From: Blastococcus sp. TML/M2B
GTDB lineage: Bacteria > Actinomycetota > Actinomycetes > Mycobacteriales > Geodermatophilaceae
DNA length: 64,000 nt
Direction of reading: 5' to 3'
Assembly (NCBI RefSeq): GCF_016612865.1
Contig: NZ_JAENZZ010000002.1
Coordinates: 1,860,001-1,924,000, forward strand
A model generated the notes under the pieces. The model searched no databases, was not told the origin of the DNA, and was given only the letters and a program-made list of their open reading frames with translations. How positions within the stretch are numbered: the stretch's first letter is position 1; every line of letters begins with the position of its first letter. The position numbers and the translations under genes are program-made. Of the stretch, positions 1 to 10,315 are shown in pieces.

Positions 1-843
1 GAGCACCTCGGGGTGCGAGCGGCTGCGCTGGGTGTGCGCGACGTCGATGCCGCCGGTGACGCCGATCGCCAGGCCCGCCTCGCGCGCGAGCGACGCCTCC
101 GGGCCCATGCCCAGCCCGAGGACGACGAGGTCGGCGTCGTAGCTGCCGACGTCGGTGCGCACCGCGCGCGCCTGGCCGTCGGGGCCGACCTCGATCTCGC
201 GCACCGGCTGGTTGCTCTGCACGTCGATGCCCATCGCGGTCATGGCCGCGCAGATCCGCTCGCCCATGTCGTCGTCGAGCTGCGCCATCGGCAGCGGATC
301 GGCGAGGACGACGGTCACCGACAGCCCGCGGGCCAGCAGCACCTCGGCCATCTCCAGCCCGATGTAGCCGCCGCCGAGGACGACGGCCCGCCTCGCGCCG
401 GCGCCGATCGCGGCCCGGATCTCGGCGCCGTCGGCCAGCCGGTGCACGCCGAAGACGCCGTCGGCGTCCAGCCCGGGCACCGGGGGGCGGGACGGTCGGC
501 CTCCGGTGGCCACCAGCAGGTTGTCGTAGCCGTAGGTCTGGCCGTCGGAGGCGCGCACCTTGCCGGCGTCGAGGTCGATCTCCTCGGCGCGGACGTGCGT
601 GCGCACCGCGATGCCGTCGGCCTCGAACTGCGCCGACGTGCGGGCGATGAGCGCGTCCCGGTCGGGCACCTGCCCACCGATCCAGTAGGGGATGCCGCAG
701 GCGGAGTAGGAGACGTCCGGGCCCTGCTCGAGGACCACGATGTCCAGGTCCGACGCGGGTCGCAGCCGGCGCGCCTGCGCGGCCGCCGACATCCCCGCGG
801 CGTCCCCGCCGATGACGACCAGCCGATCGGTGCTCACCGCCAC
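1..843 (-). CDS. FAD-dependent pyridine nucleotide-disulfide oxidoreductase, CoA-disulfide reductase/NADH oxidase type (3' end outside window)
   Basis: Flavoprotein that by family uses NAD(P)H to reduce a disulfide (CoA-disulfide) or oxygen. The N-terminus reads MAVSTDRLVVIGGDAAGMSAA, a Rossmann FAD-binding motif, followed near residue 45-50 by SYSACGIPYWIGG, the single redox cysteine context typical of CoA-disulfide reductases and water-forming NADH oxidases. A second nucleotide-binding stretch, VVLGGGYIGLEMAE, lies near residue 160. The frame is open to the window edge, so about 280 residues are visible and the dimerisation domain is missing. Start chosen at the GTG preceded by GGAGGTG seven bases upstream. 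Substrate is not decided by the sequence. Confidence 0.85.
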   Translation of the reverse strand, partial: MAVSTDRLVVIGGDAAGMSAAAQARRLRPASDLDIVVLEQGPDVSYSACGIPYWIGGQVPDRDALIARTSAQFEADGIAVRTHVRAEEIDLDAGKVRASDGQTYGYDNLLVATGGRPSRPPVPGLDADGVFGVHRLADGAEIRAAIGAGARRAVVLGGGYIGLEMAEVLLARGLSVTVVLADPLPMAQLDDDMGERICAAMTAMGIDVQSNQPVREIEVGPDGQARAVRTDVGSYDADLVVLGLGMGPEASLAREAGLAIGVTGGIDVAHTQRSRSHPEVL

Positions 844-934
844 AGCGTGTCACCTCCCGCCGACGTCCGGCGTCCCGGACCCGTCGCCTCCCCTCACCCC
901 GGAGCCGGCCCGCAGCCGAACCGCCGGGAGCGGC

Positions 935-2371
935 TCAGCGGCCGGTGAGCTCCTGCACCGCGGCCAGGTCGCGCACGCCCGCGCGGCGGATGACCTTGGG
1001 CCCGGGTTGAGCAGGCCGTCGGGGTCGAGGGCGTCCTTGATGGCGCGGTGCACGTCGAGGGCGACGGGGCCGATCTCGCGCTCCAGCCAGTCGACCTTGA
1101 TCGCGCCGACGCCGTGCTCGCCCGTGATCGTGCCGCCCATGGAGAGGCCCAGCTCGAGGATGTCGTCGAAGGCGGCGTAGGCGCGGTCCCGCTCGTCGGC
1201 GTCGGCCGCGTCGAAGGAGATGCAGGGGTGCATGTTGCCGTCGCCGGCGTGCCCGGTGACGCCGATGACCACCGCGCGCTCGCGGGCGATGGCGTCGCAG
1301 CCGTCGAGGAAGCTGGCGATCCGCGAGCGGGGCACGGCGACGTCGTCGACGAGCATGCCGCTGCGCAGCGCGGCCAGGGCCGGGAGCGCCATGCGGCGGG
1401 CCTGCAGCAGCAGGTCGCCCTCGGCGGGGTCGTCGGTGCTGTGCACGAAGTCAGCGCCCGCCTCGCGGCAGATCTGCGCCAGCGCCTCGATCTCGGCGGT
1501 CCGCGGCCTCTCCCCCGGCGTCGGACTGCGCCACGAGCAGCGAGTGGGCGCCCCGGTCCAGCTCGGCCCGGAGCAGGTCGTCGACGGCGACGATGCAGGT
1601 GTTGTCCATGACCTCCAGCAGGCTCGGGACCAGCCCGCTGGTCACCACGCGCTCGACGACCTGGCCGGTCTGCGCCGTCGTCCCGAACGAGGCGGCCAGC
1701 GTGACCGGGCGGTGCGGTGCCGGGCGCAGCGCCAGCGTCGCCTCGGTGATGACGCCGAGCGTGCCCTCCGAGCCGACGAACAGCCGCGCCAGGTCGTAGC
1801 CCGCGACGCCCTTGACCGTGCGCCGCCCGGTGCGCAGCACCCGCCCGTCGGCCAGGACCACCTCGAGGCCCAGGACGTAGTCGGTGGTGACGCCGTACTT
1901 CACGCAGCAGAGGCCACCGGAGTTGGTGGAGAGGTTGCCGCCGATCGTGCACCAGTCGTAGCTGGAGGGGTCCGGTGGGTAGAACAGCCCGTGCCCGGCG
2001 ACGGCGTCGCGCAGCGTCTTGTTGACGACGCCGGGCTGCACGACCGCGAGCCGGTCCTCCGGCGACACCTCGAGGACGGCGTCCATGCGGTTCATGACCA
2101 GCGTGATCGCGCCGTCGACGGCGTTGCTGGCGCCGGCCAGACCGGAGCCGGCGCCCCGCGGCACGACCGGGATCCCGTGCCGGGTCGCGACCTGCATCAC
2201 CGCGACGACGTCCGCGGTGGTCCGCGGCAGGACGACGGCGGCGGGCGTGCCCGCGGGCGCCATCATCGCCATGTCGCGGGCGTACCCGGCGGTGACGTCG
2301 GGGTCGGTGAGGACGCCGTCGGCACCGAGCGCGTCCTGGAGGTCGGCGAGCCAGGCAGTGGTCACGGTCAC
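935..2371 (-). CDS. FAD-binding oxidase, GlcD/D-lactate dehydrogenase type (two apparent frameshifts)
   Basis: FAD-linked 2-hydroxyacid oxidase/dehydrogenase of the GlcD/VAO family, acting on glycolate, D-lactate or a similar 2-hydroxy acid. The FAD-binding part contains PRGAGSGLAGASNAVDGAI and NLSTNSGGLCCVKYG; the C-terminal part has GHAGDGNMHP and GEHGVGAIK, both family hallmarks. The reading frame is broken twice: a run of five C at 1512-1516 appears to hold one extra base, and a second shift lies near 998-1004 just before the conserved NPG-KV end. Reading across both breaks gives a complete protein of about 478 residues. Sequencing error is more likely than a pseudogene because most other breaks in this window are of the same kind. 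The start is a GTG; an in-frame GTG two codons later is possible. Confidence 0.8.
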
Positions 2372-2402
2372 ACCGTAGGCCGTCCTCCCTCAGCTCCCGG
2401 CG

Positions 2403-2464
2403 TCCTCCCTCGTGGTGCGCGGTGAGGGAGGAAGCGCTGGGATCAGGTCACCTGATCCCAGCGC
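2403..2464 (-). terminator. Tandem two-hairpin element directly downstream of pyrE
   Basis: Hairpin A pairs TCCTCCCTC (2403-2411) with GAGGGAGGA (2424-2432). Hairpin B is a 31-nt perfect palindrome, 15-bp arms around C2449 (2434-2464), with GATCAGG/CCTGATC at its centre. It begins 6 nt after the pyrE stop and separates pyrE from the glcD-like gene, so a terminator or 3'-end stabiliser for pyrE is likely. The same two-hairpin order recurs at 51131-51194. Confidence 0.65.
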
Positions 2465-2470
2465 GGGAGC

Positions 2471-3025
2471 TCAGGCCAGGCCGAGGTCGGAGAGCTCGAA
2501 GGCTGCGCGGTACTCGAAGCCGGCCGCCTCGACGGCCGCGCGGGCGCCGCGGTCGACGATCACCGCGACGCCGATGACCTCGGCACCGGCCTCCTGCAGC
2601 GCCTCGGCGGCGGTGAGCGGGCTGCCGCCGGTGGTGGAGACGTCCTCGACGACGAGGACGGCGCGGCCCTCCACCTCGGGGCCCTCGATCCGGCGCTGCA
2701 AGCCGTGCGCCTTGCCCGCCTTGCGGACGACGCAGGCGTCCAGGAAGCCCTCGCCGGCGGCCGCGGCGTGCAGCATCGCCGTCGCCACCGGGTCCGCGCC
2801 GAGGGTCAGCCCGCCGACGACGTCGTAGCGCAGGTCGCCGGTCAGCTGCCGCATCACGCGGCCCACCAGCGGGGCGCCCTCGTGGTGCAGCGTGAGCCGG
2901 CGCATGTCGATGTACCAGTCGGCCTCGCGCCCCGAGGAGAGCGTCACCTTCCCGTGCACCACCGCGAGGTCGACGATGAGCTCGAGCAGCCGGTCGCGGT
3001 CGGGGATCGTGGGGGCAGCCGTCAT
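2471..3025 (-). CDS. pyrE: Orotate phosphoribosyltransferase
   Basis: Transfers phosphoribosyl from PRPP to orotate, giving OMP in de novo pyrimidine synthesis. The 184-residue protein has the usual length. DACVVRKAGKAHG is the flexible-loop region and AVLVVEDVSTTGGS is the PRPP-binding motif of type I phosphoribosyltransferases. The ATG is preceded by TAGGGT and seven bases, indicating a leaderless mRNA and supporting this start. It is divergent from the TspO gene with only 33 bp between start codons. It is not next to other pyr genes in the window. Confidence 0.95.
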   Translation of the reverse strand: MTAAPTIPDRDRLLELIVDLAVVHGKVTLSSGREADWYIDMRRLTLHHEGAPLVGRVMRQLTGDLRYDVVGGLTLGADPVATAMLHAAAAGEGFLDACVVRKAGKAHGLQRRIEGPEVEGRAVLVVEDVSTTGGSPLTAAEALQEAGAEVIGVAVIVDRGARAAVEAAGFEYRAAFELSDLGLA

Positions 3026-3032
3026 GCGCTCG

Positions 3033-3038
3033 ACCCTA
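3033..3038 (-). promoter_or_regulatory. -10 box for leaderless pyrE transcript
   Basis: On the minus strand TAGGGT ends seven bases before the pyrE ATG, the spacing seen in actinobacterial leaderless mRNAs. No ribosome-binding site is present between it and the ATG. Confidence 0.6.
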
Positions 3039-3058
3039 GCCAGGGCCAGGATCGGTGC

Positions 3059-3523
3059 ATGTCGACGTCGCGCACCCGCCTGGGCGCCCTGGCCGGGCCG
3101 CTCGCCGCCGCCGTCGTGGGCGGCGCGGCCACCGATCCCGGCAGCGCCTGGTTCCGGAGCCTGGACAAGCCCTCCTGGTACCCGCCACCGCAGGCCTTCG
3201 GCATCGTCTGGACCGGCCTCTACGCGGCGCTGGGCTGGGCCGCCGGCGAGGTGCGCGCCTCGGCCGGGCCCGAGAGCCGCCGGTCGTTCGACCGCGCCCA
3301 CCGGGTCAACCTGGCGCTCAACGCCGCCTGGACGCCGGTGTTCTTCCGCGCGCACCGGCCGTGGCTGGCCGCGGCGGAGAGCGCCGCCCTCACCGTCTCC
3401 ACCGTCGACCTCGCGCGGCGGGCCGGCCGGGTCCGCCCCGCGGCCGGCGCGGCGCTGCTGCCCTACGCCGCGTGGACCGCCTTCGCGACGGCGCTGACCG
3501 CGGCCATCGCGCGCCGCAACTGA
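3059..3523 (+). CDS. tspO: TspO/MBR family membrane protein (tryptophan-rich sensory protein)
   Basis: Five-helix membrane protein of the TspO/peripheral benzodiazepine receptor family, which binds porphyrins and affects tetrapyrrole and stress signalling. The 154-residue length fits. Family marks visible are SLDKPSWYPPPQAFGIVWTG after helix 1 and the ALNAAWTPVFF signature in the middle. Hydrophobic helices fill most of the chain, ending in a short basic tail. Divergent from pyrE. The role in this organism cannot be told from context. Confidence 0.88.
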   Translation: MSTSRTRLGALAGPLAAAVVGGAATDPGSAWFRSLDKPSWYPPPQAFGIVWTGLYAALGWAAGEVRASAGPESRRSFDRAHRVNLALNAAWTPVFFRAHRPWLAAAESAALTVSTVDLARRAGRVRPAAGAALLPYAAWTAFATALTAAIARRN

Positions 3524-3530
3524 GCGCCGC

Positions 3531-5168
3531 TCAGCCGGCGAGCACCTCGACGGAGTGCCAGCCGCTCGCTCCGGCCGGGAACGGGGCGGCGCGCTCGTCG
3601 GTCTGCACCTCGCCGTCGGTGCTCGTGGCCCGGACCGTGACCACGTGCCGCCCGGGCGCGAAGTCGTGCACCAGCACCCACTGCCGCCAGACGTCGGCGT
3701 CCAGCGCCGGGGAGAGCCGCGCCTCCACCCAGTCCCCGTCATCCACGCGGACCTCGACGCGGGCGATGCCGCGGGTCTGCGCCCACGCGACACCGGCGAC
3801 CGCGCGGGGGCCGGCCGGGAACTCGCGCAGCATCTCAGGGGTGTCGATGCGCGAGGCGATCGTGATCGGCCCCTCGACCGCCCAGTCCCGCTTCACCCAG
3901 AAGGCGTCGACGGCGTCGAACGTCGTCGCCTCGATGCGGGTCAGCCACTTGCAGGCCGACACGTAGCCGTAGAGGCCGGGGATGACCATCCGCACCGGGA
4001 AGCCGTGGACGACGGGCAGCGGCTCGCCGTTCATCCCGAAGGCCAGCATCGCGTCCTCGACCTCGAGGGCGCTGCGCGTGGGGGTGCCGATGGTCATGCC
4101 GTCCTGGGAGCGGCACAGCAGCTGGTCGCTGGCGGGGCGGATGCCGTTCTCCCGCAGCAGCGCGGCCAGCGGGACGCCGAGCCAGCGGGCGCTGCCCGCG
4201 AGCGCGCCGCCGACCTCGTTGGAGACGCAGGTGAGCGTGATGTCGCGCTCGATGACGTCGGGCCGGCCGAGCAGGTCGTCGAGGGTGTAGCTGCGCGGCG
4301 CGTCGAACATCCCGGTCATCTCCAGCCGGTAGTCGGCCGGCCGGATGCGCGGGGCGACGAGCGCGGTGTCGATCCGGTAGAAGGCGCCGTTGCGGGTGAC
4401 CAGCGGGGTGAGGCCCTCCACCTCGGCGGCGAGGTCGGCACCGGCGGGCAGCGGCGGGGCCGGCGAGGCGGGTACGGGCAGTTCCACGCCGGCGCGCAGG
4501 CTGGTGACCTCGGTGCGCCGCTGGAGCAGCCGGCCACCGCCCCCGGCGACGGCCGCGGCGCCCACGGCGACCGCACCGGTGACGACGAACCGGCGGCGGT
4601 CCAGCGCCCCGCCGTCCGGGTCGCCGTCCACCACCGCGCGGGACCGCCCCAGCGGGGCGAGCAGCGCCAGCAGCACGAGCACCCCGGCCACCGCGGCGGC
4701 GAGGGAGGGCAGCGCGTCCACGGCCTCGCCGGCCGGCCGGGTGACCGCGGCCAGCGCCCCGACCGCGCCGAGGACCAGGACGCCGAGGACGCCGAGCCGC
4801 CGGTCCCGCAGGCCCAGCACGCCCACGAGCAGCGCGTACGCACCCACGAGCAGCAGCGTCCCGACGACCAGGGCCACCTTGTCGGCCCGGCCGAACGTCT
4901 CGATGGCGAACGCCGTGACCGGCTCGGGCGTCAGCGCGATGACCGCGTCGCCGACGGCCACCACCGGCGACGACGCCGGCCCGACGAGGCCCGCGACCAG
5001 CTCCCCGGCGCCGAGCGCGACGAGCGCGGCGAGCAGGCCGGCGAGCGCGGCCAGGGGCGCCCGCCCGCGGGGCCGGTCCGGGCTCGCGAGGGGGTCCGGG
5101 ATGGGCAGCGTCGTCGTCACACCCGTTGTTCGGGCCGGACGCCGATCGGGATGCATGCGGCGCATCAT
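3531..5168 (-). CDS. Membrane-anchored molybdopterin-dependent oxidoreductase, sulfite oxidase (SUOX/YedY) fold
   Basis: About 545 residues in two parts. Residues ~36-175 contain four hydrophobic segments. Residues ~240-545 are a molybdopterin oxidoreductase domain with RDITLTCVSNEVGG, whose cysteine is the expected Mo ligand, followed by LVHDFAPGRHVVTVRA in a C-terminal Mo-co dimerisation (Ig-like) domain. Between them, LDRRRFVVTGAVAVGAAAVAGG resembles a twin-arginine signal, which would put the catalytic domain outside the membrane (inference). The substrate could be sulfite, another S-oxide or an oxidised protein. The first of two adjacent ATGs is used as start; a GTG 16 codons later is an alternative. 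Confidence 0.85.
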   Translation of the reverse strand: MMRRMHPDRRPARTTGVTTTLPIPDPLASPDRPRGRAPLAALAGLLAALVALGAGELVAGLVGPASSPVVAVGDAVIALTPEPVTAFAIETFGRADKVALVVGTLLLVGAYALLVGVLGLRDRRLGVLGVLVLGAVGALAAVTRPAGEAVDALPSLAAAVAGVLVLLALLAPLGRSRAVVDGDPDGGALDRRRFVVTGAVAVGAAAVAGGGGRLLQRRTEVTSLRAGVELPVPASPAPPLPAGADLAAEVEGLTPLVTRNGAFYRIDTALVAPRIRPADYRLEMTGMFDAPRSYTLDDLLGRPDVIERDITLTCVSNEVGGALAGSARWLGVPLAALLRENGIRPASDQLLCRSQDGMTIGTPTRSALEVEDAMLAFGMNGEPLPVVHGFPVRMVIPGLYGYVSACKWLTRIEATTFDAVDAFWVKRDWAVEGPITIASRIDTPEMLREFPAGPRAVAGVAWAQTRGIARVEVRVDDGDWVEARLSPALDADVWRQWVLVHDFAPGRHVVTVRATSTDGEVQTDERAAPFPAGASGWHSVEVLAG

Positions 5169-5231
5169 CGTCCGCCGCCCGACCGGGTGGATCTCCCCGG
5201 CCGGGCCCGCGGCGTCTGCCAGGCTGGGCGG

Positions 5232-5693
5232 GTGACGAAGCCCACTCCCACCGGCGGCACCGCGCCCGCTCCGGTGACACCGCCGTCGGTCCGGGTCGCC
5301 GTGGGCGTGATGGCGGTGCTCGCCGTCCTGCTGCTGGCCAACGCGGCGCTGCTCGGCTTCGGCTTCGACGTCGCGGTCGACCGGATCGTCGAGGACGCCG
5401 ACGACGTCACCCGCGCCGAGGCCGAGCAGTTCGTGCTGCTCTCGCTCGTGCCGTACGCCGTCCTGGGCGTGGTGCTGGCGGTCGCCGCCGTCTTCGTGCC
5501 GCGCCGGCAGGGCTGGGCCCGGTGGGCCGGCGTGAGCGCCACCGGGCTGCTGGCCCTGCTGACCGTGGTCAGCGTGCTGGCGACCGGCGGGGTGAGCATC
5601 GCCTCGCTGCTGCTGCTCGTGCTCTCCGTCGCGGGCGTCACCAGCCTGCTGGCCGGCACCACCCGCGAGTGGATGGCGGGCGCGCCGGGCTGA
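5232..5693 (+). CDS. Hypothetical four-helix membrane protein
   Basis: A 153-residue protein with a short proline/threonine-rich N-terminus, helix 1 (VAVGVMAVLAVLLLANAALL), an acidic loop VDRIVEDADDVTRAEAEQF, helix 2 (FVLLSLVPYAVLGVVLAV), then two further helices up to the tail TREWMAGAPG. No family recognised with certainty. It is divergent from the Mo-oxidoreductase gene, and its stop abuts the stop of the convergent membrane protein gene with no gap. Start is a GTG placed just before the hydrophilic leader. Confidence 0.75.
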   Translation: MTKPTPTGGTAPAPVTPPSVRVAVGVMAVLAVLLLANAALLGFGFDVAVDRIVEDADDVTRAEAEQFVLLSLVPYAVLGVVLAVAAVFVPRRQGWARWAGVSATGLLALLTVVSVLATGGVSIASLLLLVLSVAGVTSLLAGTTREWMAGAPG

Positions 5694-6407
5694 TCAGCGC
5701 CGCGGCCCGTACCGCCGCTGCCAGCCCGTGTAGCGGTACCAGGCGTTGCTCGGCTGGAGAGCCAGCAGCACGACGCCGGCCAGCGTGAGCAGCCAGCTGA
5801 ACACGTTGAGCCCGTCGACGTAGCCGACGCCGGTCCCGCCGCCGAGCCCGGCGGTGCCGCTGAGGATCGACAGCCCGCCGAGCACCCAGAGCACCACGCG
5901 CGCCCAGTTGCGCCCGCGCCAGGCGAACCAGATGACGAGCAGGTAGACCGCGGTGAAGACGACGCCGATGACGAGGCTGAACTGCACGACGATCTCGGCG
6001 ACGTCCTGCGCGGTCTCCCGCTCGCTGCCGCTGAGCCCCGCCCCGGCCCGGGCGATCGCCTCGTCGAGGATCTGGTCCCAGTTCGCGTACATGACCGCGG
6101 CCGCCACCAGCCCGAGGACGACGGTCGCGACGAACGCGCCGATCCCGGCGCGCACGGTCAGGGGCGGCTCGGGCGTACCCGGCGGGGGCGGGGGCACGTA
6201 GCCGCCGGAGCCGGGCCACTGCTGCCCCGGCTGCTGCCAGCCCTGCGGCGGGGGCGGCGCGTTCCAGCCCGGGGGCGGCGCGTTCCAGCCCTGCGGTGGC
6301 GCGTTCCAGCCCTGCGGTGGCGGCGGGGGTGCGTTCCAGCCGCCCGGCTCAGGTGCGCCGGAGCCGCCCTCGGGCTCGCCGTACCGGCCGCCCTGGTCGG
6401 ACGTCAT
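5694..6407 (-). CDS. Hypothetical membrane protein with GWNAPPP repeats in the N-terminal tail
   Basis: A 237-residue protein. Residues ~1-85 are a disordered Gly/Pro/Trp/Asn-rich tail carrying four GWNAPP(P) repeats, a pattern common in actinobacterial membrane proteins with DUF4190- or RDD-like cores. The rest has four hydrophobic segments: AGIGAFVATVVLGLVAAAVMY, VQFSLVIGVVFTAVYLLVIW, ARVVLWVLGGLSILSG and VFSWLLTLAGVVLLALQ. The basic C-terminus ends YGPRR. A GGGGAGG ribosome-binding site precedes the ATG. Function unknown. Confidence 0.8.
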   Translation of the reverse strand: MTSDQGGRYGEPEGGSGAPEPGGWNAPPPPPQGWNAPPQGWNAPPPGWNAPPPPQGWQQPGQQWPGSGGYVPPPPPGTPEPPLTVRAGIGAFVATVVLGLVAAAVMYANWDQILDEAIARAGAGLSGSERETAQDVAEIVVQFSLVIGVVFTAVYLLVIWFAWRGRNWARVVLWVLGGLSILSGTAGLGGGTGVGYVDGLNVFSWLLTLAGVVLLALQPSNAWYRYTGWQRRYGPRR

Positions 6408-6493
6408 GCGCTGCCTCCCCGCCTCGGTGTGCGTACCGATCATGGCGGAGCGGGCGCCCGCCGGACCACACGGGACCCGGCGGGCCGCCCGGC

Positions 6494-9085
<2,592 letters not shown>

Positions 9086-9169
9086 GGCGCGGCGGTGCCT
9101 TTCTCGTCGTCGTGCACGGGCCGCCGCAGGCGCAGCGACCTCGTGATCGCCCGGTGCAACGACCGTGAA

Positions 9170-9190
9170 GTTGAGTCTGTTCCACTCAAC
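9170..9190 (-). promoter_or_regulatory. HAIR operator (HspR-binding palindrome) upstream of clpB
   Basis: On the minus strand GTTGAGT-N7-ACTCAAC, a perfect 7-bp inverted repeat matching the HAIR consensus CTTGAGT-N7-ACTCAAG except at the outermost base of each arm. It sits upstream of clpB, whose regulator HspR is encoded at 13027-13476. Confidence 0.88.
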
Positions 9191-9264
9191 CCTGTCGCGT
9201 CCACCCGCCGCCCCGGACGGTGGGCCCGTCCGCGCAGGCCCCTGGCCTCTGGACCGGCGCGCTC

Positions 9265-9270
9265 TAGACT
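9265..9270 (+). promoter_or_regulatory. -10 box for leaderless ohrR-like transcript
   Basis: TAGACT ends six bases before the ATG at 9277, with no ribosome-binding site between, typical of a leaderless promoter. A CGGACGG-N5-CCGTCCG inverted repeat at 9214-9232 lies upstream and could be an operator. Confidence 0.55.
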
Positions 9271-9276
9271 CGCCGC

Positions 9277-9732
9277 ATGACCGCCCTGCCGGCGCCGAGC
9301 GTGGCGCTCGACGACCAGCTCTGCTTCGCGCTCTACGCGGCCTCGCGGGCGGTGACCGCCCGGTACCGCCCGATGCTCGAGGCCATCGGGCTGACCTATC
9401 CGCAGTACCTCGTCATGATGCTGCTCTGGGAAGAGGACCACCAGACCGTCGGCCAGCTGGGCTCCCGCCTGGCGCTGGACAGCGGCACCCTCTCCCCGCT
9501 GCTCAAGCGGCTCACCGCGGCCGGGCTGGTCACCCGCCACCGCCGCGTCGAGGACGAGCGCTCGGTCGCCATCGCGCTCACCGACGCCGGCCGCGCGCTG
9601 CAGGACGAGGCCGTGGCCATCTCCGGGGAGATGATCGGCGCGATCGGCTTCGACAGCGGCGAGTTCGCCGAGCTCAAGGCGCGGCTCCAGGTGCTCATCG
9701 AGCGGGTGAACGGCGGAGAAGCCGTCTGCTGA
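9277..9732 (+). CDS. MarR-family organic hydroperoxide-sensing regulator, OhrR-like
   Basis: A 151-residue winged-helix dimeric repressor. The N-terminal [20 protein letters not shown] carries the single reactive cysteine in the position that defines OhrR proteins, where oxidation releases DNA. The winged helix follows ([23 protein letters not shown], then [15 protein letters not shown]). The downstream OsmC-type gene fits a peroxide-response pair, though the two are 85 bp apart. It is divergent from clpB and probably made from a leaderless message. Confidence 0.87.
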   Translation: MTALPAPSVALDDQLCFALYAASRAVTARYRPMLEAIGLTYPQYLVMMLLWEEDHQTVGQLGSRLALDSGTLSPLLKRLTAAGLVTRHRRVEDERSVAIALTDAGRALQDEAVAISGEMIGAIGFDSGEFAELKARLQVLIERVNGGEAVC

Positions 9733-9817
9733 GTGCGTGGACCGCGCGCGTGCCGGGGTAAGGCCCGGGGCGACGCGCCGTCCAGGAGCGGGTGGCGCCC
9801 GGCACGGGAGAAGTGAC

Positions 9818-10252
9818 ATGCCCACTCGGACCGCACGCACCGCCTGGAACGGCACCCTGCAGGAGGGCTCGGGTCAGGTCGAGCTCTCCAGCTCGAAGAT
9901 CGGCACCTACGAGGTGTCGTTCCCGAAGCGGGCCGCCGACGAGGCCGGGGGCACCACCAGCCCCGAGGAGCTCATCGCGGCGGCGCACTCGTCCTGCTTC
10001 GCCATGGCGCTGTCGAACGAGATCGGCAAGGCCGGGGGCACCCCGACGGCGCTCGAGGTGACCGCCGAGGTCACCCTCGGCCAGAAGGACGGCGCCTCGG
10101 CCATCACCGGCATCGCGCTGACCGTCCGCGGCGAGGTCGACGGGCTCGACGCCGACGCCTTCCAGACCGCGGCCCAGGCGGCGAAGGTCGGCTGCCCGGT
10201 GAGCAAGGCGCTCGCCGGCACCGAAATCACCCTCGACGCGGCACTGGACTGA
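9818..10252 (+). CDS. OsmC-family peroxiredoxin
   Basis: Thiol-dependent hydroperoxide reductase of the OsmC/Ohr superfamily, 144 residues. The first redox cysteine lies in AAAHSSCFAMALSNEI and the second in KVGCPVSKAL, the normal pair for this fold. The N-terminus TARTAWNGTLQEGSGQVELSS is of the OsmC rather than Ohr subgroup. Located behind an OhrR-like regulator that probably responds to the same peroxides. A strong hairpin without a U tract follows the stop. Confidence 0.9.
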   Translation: MPTRTARTAWNGTLQEGSGQVELSSSKIGTYEVSFPKRAADEAGGTTSPEELIAAAHSSCFAMALSNEIGKAGGTPTALEVTAEVTLGQKDGASAITGIALTVRGEVDGLDADAFQTAAQAAKVGCPVSKALAGTEITLDAALD

Positions 10253-10260
10253 TCCGACGA

Positions 10261-10303
10261 CGACGGCGGCCCGCCTCCCTCCCGGGGAGACGGGCCGCCG
10301 TCG
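10261..10303. terminator. Hairpin between osmC-like gene and the convergent efflux gene
   Basis: A perfect 13-bp stem pairs CGACGGCGGCCCG (10261-10273) with CGGGCCGCCGTCG (10291-10303). Its position between convergent genes suggests a bidirectional terminator. No U tract. The arm start CGACGGCG is shared with the hairpins at 21176 and 45635. Confidence 0.7.
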
Positions 10304-10315
10304 CGTCCGGGGCGG

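Noticed and set aside
935-2371. GlcD-like gene as a true pseudogene
   Set aside because: Its two frame breaks match the general single-base error pattern and all catalytic motifs are intact.
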